Assembly: GCA_027578815.1 (NCBI GenBank)
Contig: JANBTH010000352.1
Span: forward strand, 1-19,928
Origin: Coemansia sp. RSA 1804
Taxonomy: Eukaryota > Kickxellomycota > Kickxellomycetes > Kickxellales > Kickxellaceae
Direction: 5' to 3'
Length of the DNA: 19,928 bases
A program made the position numbers and the translations under genes. The notes beneath the pieces are model-generated. The model searched no databases. It was not told the origin of the DNA and saw nothing but the letters and a program-made list of their open reading frames with translations. Shown one piece after another: positions 7,724 to 16,700 of this stretch (its first letter is position 1; every line of letters begins with the position of its first letter).

Positions 7724-8054
7724 TGAAAGAGAAATATGTTATTATTTATACAGCTGTAGACAGAGTGAATCCCGGTGGTTTGGTTGATTAGTTAATTGAA
7801 AAAGCTGGCGGCACTGATAGCAATTAGCAAGCTATCCGTAAAAGTTGACATGTTTTGATGGGCTATGGGGCGGAGTCACACGCACCTCCCATCAGCAAGC
7901 AACAAGCGGAAAACAACAATATTAAGCTAACTATAGCTTCATTTTTATTAAAGTAGGTTCTATTACTATTGCTATCTCTTTCTCTTCTCCCTTCTTATAT
8001 TTGCAAAGTGTTGAATTTCAGCTGCAAATTCACTCTACAATACCCACGCGCGTG
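7724..8054. promoter_or_regulatory. divergent promoter region (Myb/SANT-like gene and SGF29)
   Basis: 331 bp separate two divergent start codons. On the minus strand TATAAATA (7743-7750) precedes the Myb/SANT-like ATG by 20 bases. On the plus side the last 90 bases before 8055 are pyrimidine-rich (TCTTTCTCTTCTCCC near 7976-7990), as is common near fungal transcription starts. No TATA box is evident for SGF29. Confidence 0.55.
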
Positions 8055-9101
8055 ATGGATTCGCTAGTGTCGACGCTGAAGACGCTGGAGCGCGTGCGCA
8101 AGGAGCAGATCACGGCGATTGAGCGACTCAACCAGATCGACGAAATAGAGACCGAAGGAGCAACAGCTACGCAGCAGCAGCAGCAACAGCAGCAGGAGAG
8201 TATTGAGCGGGCGGGGAAACTCGCACAGCAGGAACAGAAGGCGGCGGAGGCGGCGCTAGAGCAAGTCGGGCGGCTTCTGCAGCAGCACGAACAGAGGGCA
8301 AAGGAGGACAAGCGCAGACGCGTGGAGTCGCGCAGTCGCGAGAGAGAACGAGACAGAGACAGAGACAGAGACAGAGATAGAGACAGAGAGGCTGGCGGCG
8401 ATCGGTTGCGGAGACGCGAACATCTGACGCAGACATCGGGATCTGGATCTGGATTATCGGGATCAGCGTTGGGATCGGGATCAGTGTCTGCATCACAGAC
8501 ACAGGCGCAGACACCATCAGTTGGCTCCTCACACCAGCGCGGCGATAATGGCGGAGACGTCATCAGCAAAGGCAGTCTGGTGGCAGCGCGCGTGGCGCCG
8601 GCGGGAGCAGCGGAGGAGGAGTGGATTCTGGCAACAGTCATCTCGTACAGCAGCGAGAAGAACAGATACACAGTGCAGGACCATGATCTGGAAAGCGCCG
8701 AGCGCCCAACCTATGTGCTGAGTCCGCGTCTGGTTCTGCTGGCTGTGTCTGCTTCCGCAACAGGCAGCCCGACAGCGGCTACAGCCGCTCTGTCTGGCCA
8801 TCGCCGCCGCAGTCTGTGGGACCGGGCGAGAAATCCGGAGATGCCGCGCGGCCAGCGGGTGCTTGCGCTGTATCCGCGCACCACTGCCTTCTACCAGGGC
8901 ACCGTGGTTATTCCGCCGTCGCTTAACGGCGACCAGGCTGGTTCTGCCTCTGCCTCCGCTTCAGTTTCAGACTCGGCGACTTCTCCCGACAGTCCGCATC
9001 CGTCGACTAATCCAATGTATCGGCTGCTGTTTGATGACGATGACAACCAGGAAGTCGATGTGCCTGCACATCTGGTTCTTCCCGTGCCTCCGTCGCGCTA
9101 G
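8055..9101 (+). CDS. SGF29: SAGA-associated factor 29 (tandem Tudor histone reader)
   Basis: A 348-residue protein; the frame opens earlier at a TTG, but the first ATG at 8055 is the plausible start. In family members the C-terminal tandem Tudor domain reads H3K4me2/3 and recruits SAGA, with Gcn5 acetylation, to chromatin in the nucleus. Here residues 1-35 and 48-85 are helical, coiled-coil-like segments, as in SGF29 N-termini. Tudor 1 spans about 172-232 (SLVAARV, EEWILATVI, NRYTVQDHD) and Tudor 2 about 264-342 (GQRVLALYPRTTAFYQGTVV at 267-286, then YRLLFDDDDN). The ALYP-TT-FY block is the hallmark of the family. Low-complexity additions include Gln8 at 40-47, an Arg-Asp repeat at 95-112, Gly/Ser runs, and Ser/Ala-rich inserts between and within the Tudor units, making it longer than the yeast protein. 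Confidence 0.93.
   Translation: MDSLVSTLKTLERVRKEQITAIERLNQIDEIETEGATATQQQQQQQQESIERAGKLAQQEQKAAEAALEQVGRLLQQHEQRAKEDKRRRVESRSRERERDRDRDRDRDRDREAGGDRLRRREHLTQTSGSGSGLSGSALGSGSVSASQTQAQTPSVGSSHQRGDNGGDVISKGSLVAARVAPAGAAEEEWILATVISYSSEKNRYTVQDHDLESAERPTYVLSPRLVLLAVSASATGSPTAATAALSGHRRRSLWDRARNPEMPRGQRVLALYPRTTAFYQGTVVIPPSLNGDQAGSASASASVSDSATSPDSPHPSTNPMYRLLFDDDDNQEVDVPAHLVLPVPPSR
8172..8195. repeat. CAG/CAA microsatellite (Gln8 in SGF29)
   Basis: Eight in-frame glutamine codons, seven CAG and one CAA, inside the N-terminal coiled-coil region of SGF29. Confidence 0.85.
8350..8390. repeat. GAGACA hexamer repeat (Arg-Asp tract in SGF29)
   Basis: About six tandem copies of GAGACA with one GAGATA variant, in frame, encoding alternating Arg and Asp. 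Such RD/RE tracts are typical of nuclear RNA-processing factors and are unusual for SGF29. Confidence 0.85.
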
Positions 9102-9425
9102 GCATTGAGGAGAAGAGTCAGCAGCAGGTTCTGATTGGCTCAGCTAATATGCACTTTCTGTCTCACACTCTTTTCTGCGAGATCGGTGCTTTTCCTCATT
9201 TTGTGCAACGGAACGCGATCCTCCCCTTTTTTCTTTTCTTGTTCACGTGCTTACGATGCAACATCGCCATTAGTCTGTGCTTGCTTCTTTCTCCCTTCTA
9301 TTCCTCTTTCCCTTTTCTCTGTCTGTACAATATACAATATACTCGGCAACACTCCTTTTCTACCCACCACCACCACCACCACCACCATCAATAATTCACA
9401 ACAGGCGAGGAAAGGAGAGGAAGCC
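9102..9425. promoter_or_regulatory. SGF29-PMT intergenic region with candidate PMT promoter
   Basis: 324 bp between the SGF29 stop and the PMT start. It is pyrimidine-rich (9260-9320), then holds a TATA-like stretch TATACAATATA at 9331-9341. From there to the ATG at 9426 there is no other ATG on the plus strand. A CAC repeat (9363-9387) lies in the presumed leader. Confidence 0.5.
9363..9387. repeat. CAC trinucleotide microsatellite in the PMT leader
   Basis: About eight tandem CAC/ACC triplets, 38-63 bases upstream of the PMT start codon. Confidence 0.85.
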
Positions 9426-11855
9426 ATGACGATGGTTGGCCGATTAAGCGAGCGGCAAGCAGAAATAACCACCGTCGCACTCCTAACCATTCTCAGCGCA
9501 GCAGTGCGGCTGTGGGACATCGGAAGGGTAGACACAGTTGTGTGGGACGAGGCCCATTTCGGCCGGTTTGGCGCAATGTATCTCAACGGCACCTACATCC
9601 ACGATGTGCATCCGCCGCTCGGCAAGCTGATAATCGCGGCGGCCGAGTATGTGGCAGGCGCTAACGGATCAAGACACTTTGATTTCGTTGGCGGTGCAAA
9701 GTACCCCGATTCGGTGGACTACAGGGCAATTCGGATGCAGGTATCCGCGTTCGGCATCCTATTGGCACCGCTTGCATATCTAACGCTTCGGATCGGACTA
9801 GATAGAAGGTCTTCTGCGATCTTGGGTGCTTGGTTTGTTATCTTTGACAATGCGTTGTGTCTGATGACGAGGATAATCGTGCTGGATGGCCCGTTGTTGT
9901 GCTTCACTGCGCTGACGATGGCAACAACCGTGTTGTGGCTGCGGCTGGGCCAGAAGCGCTGGATGGCAGCGACTGGCGTGGCTCTAGGACTGACTGTCAG
10001 CGTCAAATGGACAGGGCTATTTACCATGCTCCTGGTTGGCATCCTAACAGCGATGGAGATATCGTACCGCTGGCTGGCGATGTATAAGCAATGGACGAGC
10101 ATGGTAATGATGAACCATCCTTCTGGCCCAGCCAAAACAACACCACCAGCACCAGCAGCCAAAGCGTCAAGCTCTCGCCATCTGCTAACGCTACTCGCAC
10201 TGCTGTTGCGCCTGGCAAGACTGGTGGCGGTGCGCGCCCTTTTCCTAATAGCGGTGCCAGCGCTCGTTTACATCGCCGTCTACCGCATCCACTTTGCGAT
10301 GCAGACGGTGCAGGGGCTCGGAGAGCAGAAGATGCCTATCAGATTCCAGGCCAATCTGCGGTGGAACAGGTACAACCGCCAGCCCACCAGCGTTGCGTAC
10401 AACGGGAGCATTGCCAAGCTGTGGTTGGACGAAGATAGTGCGCAGGGAAAGATGCTTGCATTTAGACCGCGGTCTGAAGAGGAAATATCAAGTGGTAGTG
10501 GTAATAGTAATATTGCTTGGCGGCGTGTTGGATACGGCAGCGCAAACACGGGTGTCGACTGGTGGTCGTTCATGCGTCCTGCTGGCGCTGAAGCAAAAGG
10601 AAGCAACGATGAGTTTCTGTGCGACGGGTGCTTGGTTGAACTGATCCACGACACCACGCAGATGCGCATGCAGGTGGGCACGCCCATTAGCACAGGTCTG
10701 GAGAACGGAACGATAGAGGAGCATCCTGTAGCCATTGCGGCGAGACAAGAGGATATCAGCAATAGAAGCGCCAAAGAGAATAGTATAACAGCGACAGAGA
10801 AAGACGATTCTGGTGCTGGCGCGTGGATTGTCGAGATCGTCAGCCAAGAAGTGCCAGCGCTGGACGATGGGTTTGTCCATCCAATAAGCACCGTTTTCCG
10901 ACTACGCCACAAAGCCACAAACTGCACGCTATCGCGCCACAGGAGCAAACGCATCAATAGTCAAAAAGACGATTGTCGTCTTCCAGCATCGGCGCCAAGT
11001 CTGAATGTGACTAGCGCCATCGTGTGCTCGAGACAAGAAGAAGAAGCCACGCCACGCAAAGTCAAAGACAAAAGCTCTGATAATGGCAGGTGGCGGATCG
11101 AGTACCATGTGCACTGGGCGAAGGGGTTTGACAACAATATGCAAGGCAAAGTAAGGACAAGCTTTGTCGAGAACCTGGTTGCGCAGACGAGGATAATGGC
11201 CGAGGCTAACGCGGATCTTGCGCCGGCGGATCCGGACCGCTTTGACATCTTGGCAAGCAAGCCGTGGACTTGGCCATTTCTACTTTCTCCGATGCGGATG
11301 AGCAAATGGGATCGTGGCTTTGTTGCCAAGCACCCGGTTGTCGTGTATGAGGTTGGCAATCCGCTGCTGTGGTGGTTGTCGGGCTTTGTCTGTGTTGTTG
11401 TCTATCCGCTGCGCCTTGCATCTGCCTGCGTCCGAGCTCGGCGGGAATCAGCACTAGAATCAAAATTAGATGGCGGAATGGTGAAGGCTAGAAGAAGAGC
11501 GCTGTGTAGCAGCGTATTGAGCGAGTGCTCCTACAATCGTCCTCTGGGCTGGATGCTGTGGCTTGGCTGGGCGCTGCACTATTTTCCGTTTTTCGCAATG
11601 CGGCGCGTCACGTATCTCCACCACTACTTGGCAGCGCTGTATTTTGCGCTGCTTCTGCTGGCGCTGGAGCTTGGCAGCGTCAGAAAGAGAGCAAGTGCGG
11701 CGCTGGGAGTTGCTGTTGCCGCTGCCGCAGCCGCTGTCTTCTATTGCTATCGCCCATGCACTTACGGCTGGCAGCAGCAGCAGGCCGCCACGGATCTGGC
11801 GCATCTGAAGGCGCTTGGCTGGTGGAACATTGCCGGAAGCCCTCACGATTGCTGA
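9426..11855 (+). CDS. PMT2-type protein O-mannosyltransferase, divergent MIR region
   Basis: An 809-residue multi-pass ER enzyme expected to transfer mannose from dolichyl-phosphate mannose to Ser/Thr of secretory proteins. The ATG at 9426 is used; the open frame upstream begins at a TTG and encodes low-complexity sequence. After a first membrane helix (about 14-30), the catalytic lumenal loop reads VVWDEAHFG with D41-E42, then D60-VHPPLGK. The motif DFVGGAKYP and the later MPIRFQA and DRFDILASK blocks resemble the PMT2 rather than PMT1 or PMT4 branch. The C-terminal membrane block includes YEVGNPLLWW, LGWALHYFPF and VTYLHHYL (near 731). The central lumenal region keeps MIR-like pieces (LVELIHDTT, WIVEI, FRLRH) but lacks the usual LLHSH signature and carries Ser/Gly/Glu-rich inserts. 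A Pro/Ala-rich insert also follows the HPSGP segment. Full length; fold certain, activity likely but not assured. Confidence 0.92.
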   Translation: MTMVGRLSERQAEITTVALLTILSAAVRLWDIGRVDTVVWDEAHFGRFGAMYLNGTYIHDVHPPLGKLIIAAAEYVAGANGSRHFDFVGGAKYPDSVDYRAIRMQVSAFGILLAPLAYLTLRIGLDRRSSAILGAWFVIFDNALCLMTRIIVLDGPLLCFTALTMATTVLWLRLGQKRWMAATGVALGLTVSVKWTGLFTMLLVGILTAMEISYRWLAMYKQWTSMVMMNHPSGPAKTTPPAPAAKASSSRHLLTLLALLLRLARLVAVRALFLIAVPALVYIAVYRIHFAMQTVQGLGEQKMPIRFQANLRWNRYNRQPTSVAYNGSIAKLWLDEDSAQGKMLAFRPRSEEEISSGSGNSNIAWRRVGYGSANTGVDWWSFMRPAGAEAKGSNDEFLCDGCLVELIHDTTQMRMQVGTPISTGLENGTIEEHPVAIAARQEDISNRSAKENSITATEKDDSGAGAWIVEIVSQEVPALDDGFVHPISTVFRLRHKATNCTLSRHRSKRINSQKDDCRLPASAPSLNVTSAIVCSRQEEEATPRKVKDKSSDNGRWRIEYHVHWAKGFDNNMQGKVRTSFVENLVAQTRIMAEANADLAPADPDRFDILASKPWTWPFLLSPMRMSKWDRGFVAKHPVVVYEVGNPLLWWLSGFVCVVVYPLRLASACVRARRESALESKLDGGMVKARRRALCSSVLSECSYNRPLGWMLWLGWALHYFPFFAMRRVTYLHHYLAALYFALLLLALELGSVRKRASAALGVAVAAAAAAVFYCYRPCTYGWQQQQAATDLAHLKALGWWNIAGSPHDC

Positions 11856-13060
11856 TGGCTGCAAAACGGAGTAGTCTGTTTTTCTATTTCCGACTTCTAG
11901 ATTTCCCTTGCTGATTAGGATGCTGTAAATACCGACCATAATATAAAAAAAGAGCTGCGCTGTTCTTTACAAAATGAAAAAAAGCAGTCCTGGCAGCACG
12001 CAAATTCCTCGGAGCAAGCGTTTATGGCTCTCTCGGGGAAATAGACGGCCGAAATCCGTCCGAGCGGGAATTTCACAATAGTGAAAAAAGATCGCACAAT
12101 GAGCGGGCAATACTTGTGATTGTGATTGGGGGTGCAGACGAGTGTGAGCTGGCGCAAATTACCATATTATTATTTCCTGGAAAAAAAAAGTAGCAGTGAG
12201 GATAATGGGGGGAGGGGGAGACAGGGAAAAGAGCATTGTGCCAGCGATAATGATAATGGTTGAGATTGTTTTTAGTGGTCAAATTCGCATCCTCTAATTC
12301 CTGAATTCCATATTTATTTCCCATTCCAGATACTTCTTTATCGCACATATGGAACGAGGTGCATTTATATATAGCTTTTCGGATAGGAACATAAAACAGA
12401 CATGGCAAAGAGGAGGAAAAACGGTGGAGGAGCATGAAATCCATAAACGCCGAGGTTTTTGCACCAGTTGGTTCAAAGAGCACAGAAAAAAGCGTCAAAT
12501 AGAAAAAGGGCAAAAACAACAGTTTGGGCTTGCACCGCATTTTCCCTCTTCTTTGCGGAATACCAACAATGAAAAAGGGAGGAAAGCCTTGGGGGGAGAA
12601 TTTCATCATCTTTATCGCCAGACATCATTGTTGTTTTTATGTTATTGTTGTTGCTGATTCTTTTTTCGGACTCTTTGGGATCTGACACATCTCGAAAAAG
12701 GCGTCGTGTGTGTGGTGCCCTTCTTTGCGATAGACGATACCCTTTCAAGAGTTGTTCTTTTGTACTGCGGTACACAAACAGAAAATGAGAATAATCCACT
12801 AGCCTGGGCGGGGGCGGCTTTCTTTGTGGACGAACGGAGCCGGGAAAAGGAAAGAAGAGAAAGGCTGTGTACGCGTGTGCCTGCCGCTGCTGCTGAATGG
12901 GTTGGATGGGGGGGTTAGTAGGCATATAGTCCGTGTAACCAGCGTTCCAATAGCATTCACGCAATTCCATTCATCCCACTTTCTACTTTCCTAATTAGAC
13001 AGCAGACAGGCGAAGAACACACAAGCCAGAGCTTGAAAATATTGCACGACGCTTGTTTGC
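11856..13060. other. long intergenic region upstream of the PDR gene
   Basis: About 1.2 kb with no convincing gene. The open frames here are low-complexity and match no family I know. Features seen: a cluster of CGG/CCG triplets (12046-12067), a small perfect inverted repeat TTTCAC-AATA-GTGAAA (12071-12086), a G-rich run near 12204-12220 and short A-runs. It probably holds the PMT 3' end and upstream control sequences of the PDR gene. Confidence 0.5.
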
Positions 13061-13061
13061 G

Positions 13062-13070
13062 TATATATAA
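13062..13070 (+). promoter_or_regulatory. TATA box of the PDR transporter gene
   Basis: TATATATAA stands alone in mixed sequence, 644 bases before the ATG at 13714. It is followed by a pyrimidine-rich block (about 13165-13265) and by a leader without any ATG, which fits a strong core promoter with a long 5' untranslated region. Confidence 0.6.
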
Positions 13071-13713
13071 ACAAACCTGTCCGAGCTAGCCCCAGATAGC
13101 GTAGATTATTCTTTTCAGCCTTTGGACGCATACAGCTATTATTTAGGAGAAGATCTACTTATCCTATCACTCACTCCATCCTTTTTTCTCCTCTCGCTCT
13201 GTGCTTCCTTTATTTCTCTTCTCCTTCTTTGTCTTGTCTGTGTTTTTCTTGCTTTTGTTCGTATTTAGTCTTGTTCTTGGCTCTTTGTTCCGCCGTGTTC
13301 AAGGTCTGGGATATTTAGATAATTACTTGCCACAATAGCAAAAGCATTACTGCCTATTTAGATCCATATTTGTTTGTTTGTCTATTCGCCTTAGATTCCA
13401 GCCCGTTTACATAATTAGCTGGACGGTGTATACAACCAACAAACCAGCGTTTCGTCTTCTTATTCTTCATCTACCATCTACTCCCTTTGTTTTCGCCTCC
13501 CCCGCCTTCCTCCCTCCCTCCATTATCGTCAGTATCTACTGCGAGATAAGCCAAGCCAAGCCACGGCGATTGCGACTACTGCATAATCACCATCTGTCTG
13601 CAGCAGAAGCATAAGCAGTGCGCGACATCCAAGTGCGCATAGCGGGGGATAATCAAAACAAAACAATACCTATTTTAGCAGCGGAGGATAAAAAGAAAGT
13701 GGCTGCTGTCAAG
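13071..13713 (+). other. ATG-free 5' leader of the PDR gene
   Basis: Reading every base from the TATA box to 13713, I find no ATG on the plus strand, while the reverse complement CAT occurs 13 times. This strand-specific lack of start codons supports a transcribed, ribosome-scanned leader of roughly 600 nt. No clear GTAAGT-type splice donor is seen, although an intron cannot be ruled out. Confidence 0.55.
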
Positions 13714-16700
13714 ATGAGCGGCGATAGCAAGGCGCCACCGGGACTGGCGGATGGCGCACCCGCACCCGTGTCTTCAGCGACACCAGCGTCTCCTCGGCTT
13801 GCACCGGCAGCCGCAGCCGCAGTTCCCGCTGCAGCCGCTTCTTCCTCTTCGACCACGCCCGACGAGAAGCGCAACTCGGGACAGACGGCGCTGGACGAGG
13901 CAGACATGTCGTTTGGCGAGCCGCTCCACGTCAGCGTGAGCCGCGGAACGTCGCGGTTCAGGTCGATTCAGCGCACATACAGCAAGTCGCTGAGCCTGGA
14001 CGAGGAGGAGGAGGCTGCGGCAGGCGGCGGCGGCAGCGGAGCTTCGGGAAGCGCATTCGATCTGTCGACGTGGCTGACCGGCCGGCAGCAGCAGCAGGGC
14101 CCGCCGTTTGCCAAGCGCGTGGGACTCGTGTTTGACGGACTGGAGGTGTACGGCGACAACGTCAGCAACAGGCACATTGCGACGCTGGCGACGCCGGCGT
14201 ACAAGGCGCTGAAGCTGGCGGCGCACGGCTTCGGAATCGCCAAGCTGTTCAGCAAGGAGCAGACGCATCGGCAGATCATCCGCGGCATGTCGGGCGTTGT
14301 GGCCGACGGCGAGATGCTGCTGGTGCTGGGACGGCCCGGAGCTGGATGCTCGACGCTGCTGCGAGTGCTTGGCAACCGCCGCAAGACGTACAAGCGCATC
14401 GGCGGCACGGTGTCGTACGGGGGACTGAGTCCGCAGGAGGTGGAGCGGCACTACCGCGGCGAGGTTGCGTACAACCAGGAGGAGGATGTGCACTTCCCGA
14501 CGCTGACTGTGCGCAAGACGCTCGAGTTCGCAATCCAGTGCAAGATGCCGAGCTCGCGCATGCTGGCGGACCGTGCTGGCTACCAGCGCGAGTTCCTTGA
14601 CACGCTGCTTGACATGTACGGCCTGAAGGGCTGCGCCGACACGATTGTTGGCAACGCCTTTCTGCGCGGCGTGTCGGGCGGCGAGCGCAAGCGCGTCAGC
14701 ATCGCGGAGCAGGTCGCGTCGGGCGCGTCGGTTGACATCTGGGACGGCAGCACGCGCGGCCTGGACTCGAGCTCTGCGCTCGACTACGTGCGGTCGCTGC
14801 GCATCACCACGGACTCGCTGCACAAGGCGACGCTGGTGACGATCTACCAGGCGTCGGAGAGCATCTACCAGCTGTTCGACAAGGTGACGGTGGTTGACGA
14901 TGGGCGCCAGCTGTACTTTGGCGCGGCGAATGCGGCTGTTGCGTACTTTTACGCGCTGGGCATCGAGAAGCCGGCGCGGCAGACCACGTCGGACTTCCTG
15001 ACCGGCGTCACGCAGCTGCACGAGCGGCGCGTGCGCGCGGGCTGGGAGGATCGCGTGCCGAAGACGGCCGAGGAGTTCGAGGCGGCGTGGAAGGCGTCGG
15101 CGGAGTTTGCAGCGCTGCAGAGCGAGGTCGGCACCTTCACGCAGCAGCTGGCGCAGGACGGGCGCGGCGGCGAGATCCGTGCGTTTGTCGACCAGACGAA
15201 GATGGGCTCTGCCGGCCACAATGCGCTGCGCAAGCGCTCGCCGTACACGACGACCTTCTTGTTCCAGGCGACGCGGCTGCTGCGGCGCGAGTGGGAGATT
15301 CTGCTTGGCGGCTGGGCGGAGCTTGCCTTCAAGGCCGTCTACAACGCTGCGTTTGCGATCATTGTCGGCACGCTGTTCCTGAGGCTGCCGGCCACTACGG
15401 CTGGTGCGTTTACGCGCGGCGGCGTTCTGTTCTTTGCGCTGCTGTTCAACTCGCTGACGGCGCAGTCGGAGATTCCAAAGTCGATCACGGGACGCGAGGT
15501 CGTGTACAAGCACAAGGCGTTTGCAATGTACCATCCGGCGGCGCTGTCGATTGCGCAGACGGTTGTCGACATTCCGTTCATGCTTCTGCAGATCGTAGTG
15601 TTCAGCTGCATCCTGTACTTTGCGACGGGGCTGGAGCGCACGGCGGCGCAGTTCTTCATCTTCCTTCTGTATCTGTTCTCCGGCTGCCTGTGTCTGACGG
15701 CGTTCTTCCGGCTTATCGGCAACATGTCGCCCAACATCGACGTCGCGCACACGCTGTCTGGCATCTGTCTTCTGTTTATGATCCTGCTTGTCGGCTACAT
15801 GCAGCCGCCGCGCTCGATGCATCCGTGGTTCAAGTGGATCTACTGGATCAATCCGCTGGCGTACGGCTTCAAGGCGCTGATGTGCAACGAGTTCCGCCAC
15901 CTGCAGCTGGAGTGCACGGGAACGAACTTGGTGCCAAGCGGGCCTGGCTTTGACTCGATTGACAACCAGGTGTGCACTCTGCAGGGCGCGCGCCCAGGCG
16001 TGCCGTATGTGCTCGGACGCGACTACTTGGAGGACGGCTACGAGTTCTACATCAAGGACCAATGGCGCAACTTTGTGGCGGTGGTGGCGTTCTGGGGCTT
16101 CTTTGTGATTGCGATTGCGCTGGTGATGGAGTTTGTCGAGTATGGCAACACAGGCTACACAATCAACGTTTTCAAGCGGCGGCCGCCGGCGGTGCCGCAG
16201 GTGGCCATCGATGAGGCGAAGGATGGCGGCGGCAGCATCAGCGACACCAGCAGCAAGAACAACAACGCTCCCTCAGACGAGCTGATTCTCGCCAACACCA
16301 TCTTCACCTGGCGCGACATGGACTACACCGTTCCAGTCAAGGGCGGCCAGCGCAAGCTGCTGGACCACGTTTCGGGCTACATCAAGCCCGGCACGATGAC
16401 AGCGCTGATGGGTGCGTCGGGCGCAGGAAAGACGACGCTTCTGGATGCCCTGTCGCAGCGCAAGACGATTGGCAAGCTCGAGGGCGAGATTCTGATGAAC
16501 GGCACCACGCAGCCAAAGAGCTTCCGGCGCATCACCGGCTACTGCGAGCAGCTGGATGTGCACAATCCGTATGCGACGGTGCGCGAGGCGCTGCGCTTCT
16601 CGGCGTATCTGCGCCAGCCTGCTTCGGTTCCCGACTCCGAGAAGGACGAGTATGTGCAGCGCGTCATTCTGCTGCTTGGGCTGGAAAGCATCTCCGACTG

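Noticed and set aside
8001..8054. TTG-initiated 18-codon extension of SGF29
   Set aside because: No ATG; the first ATG at 8055 starts the coiled-coil region directly.
9135..9425. TTG-initiated 97-codon extension of the PMT protein and an overlapping 81-codon frame ending in polyhistidine
   Set aside because: The extension is low-complexity, begins at TTG and is absent from PMT enzymes. The His run is just the CAC microsatellite, and the likely promoter lies inside the frame.
12073..12970. Two overlapping minus-strand frames of 178 and 165 codons in the long intergenic region
   Set aside because: Low-complexity, no domain, no supporting promoter; they lie in presumed PDR upstream sequence.
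13618..13713. GTG-initiated 32-codon extension of the PDR protein
   Set aside because: Eukaryotic start at GTG is unlikely, and the first ATG (13714) gives the usual PDR length.
13774..16062. 762-codon open frame antisense to the PDR gene
   Set aside because: It is in codon register with the sense frame and stays open because the sense gene avoids TTA, CTA and TCA. Its composition (Arg, Leu, His, Gln) shows no domain.
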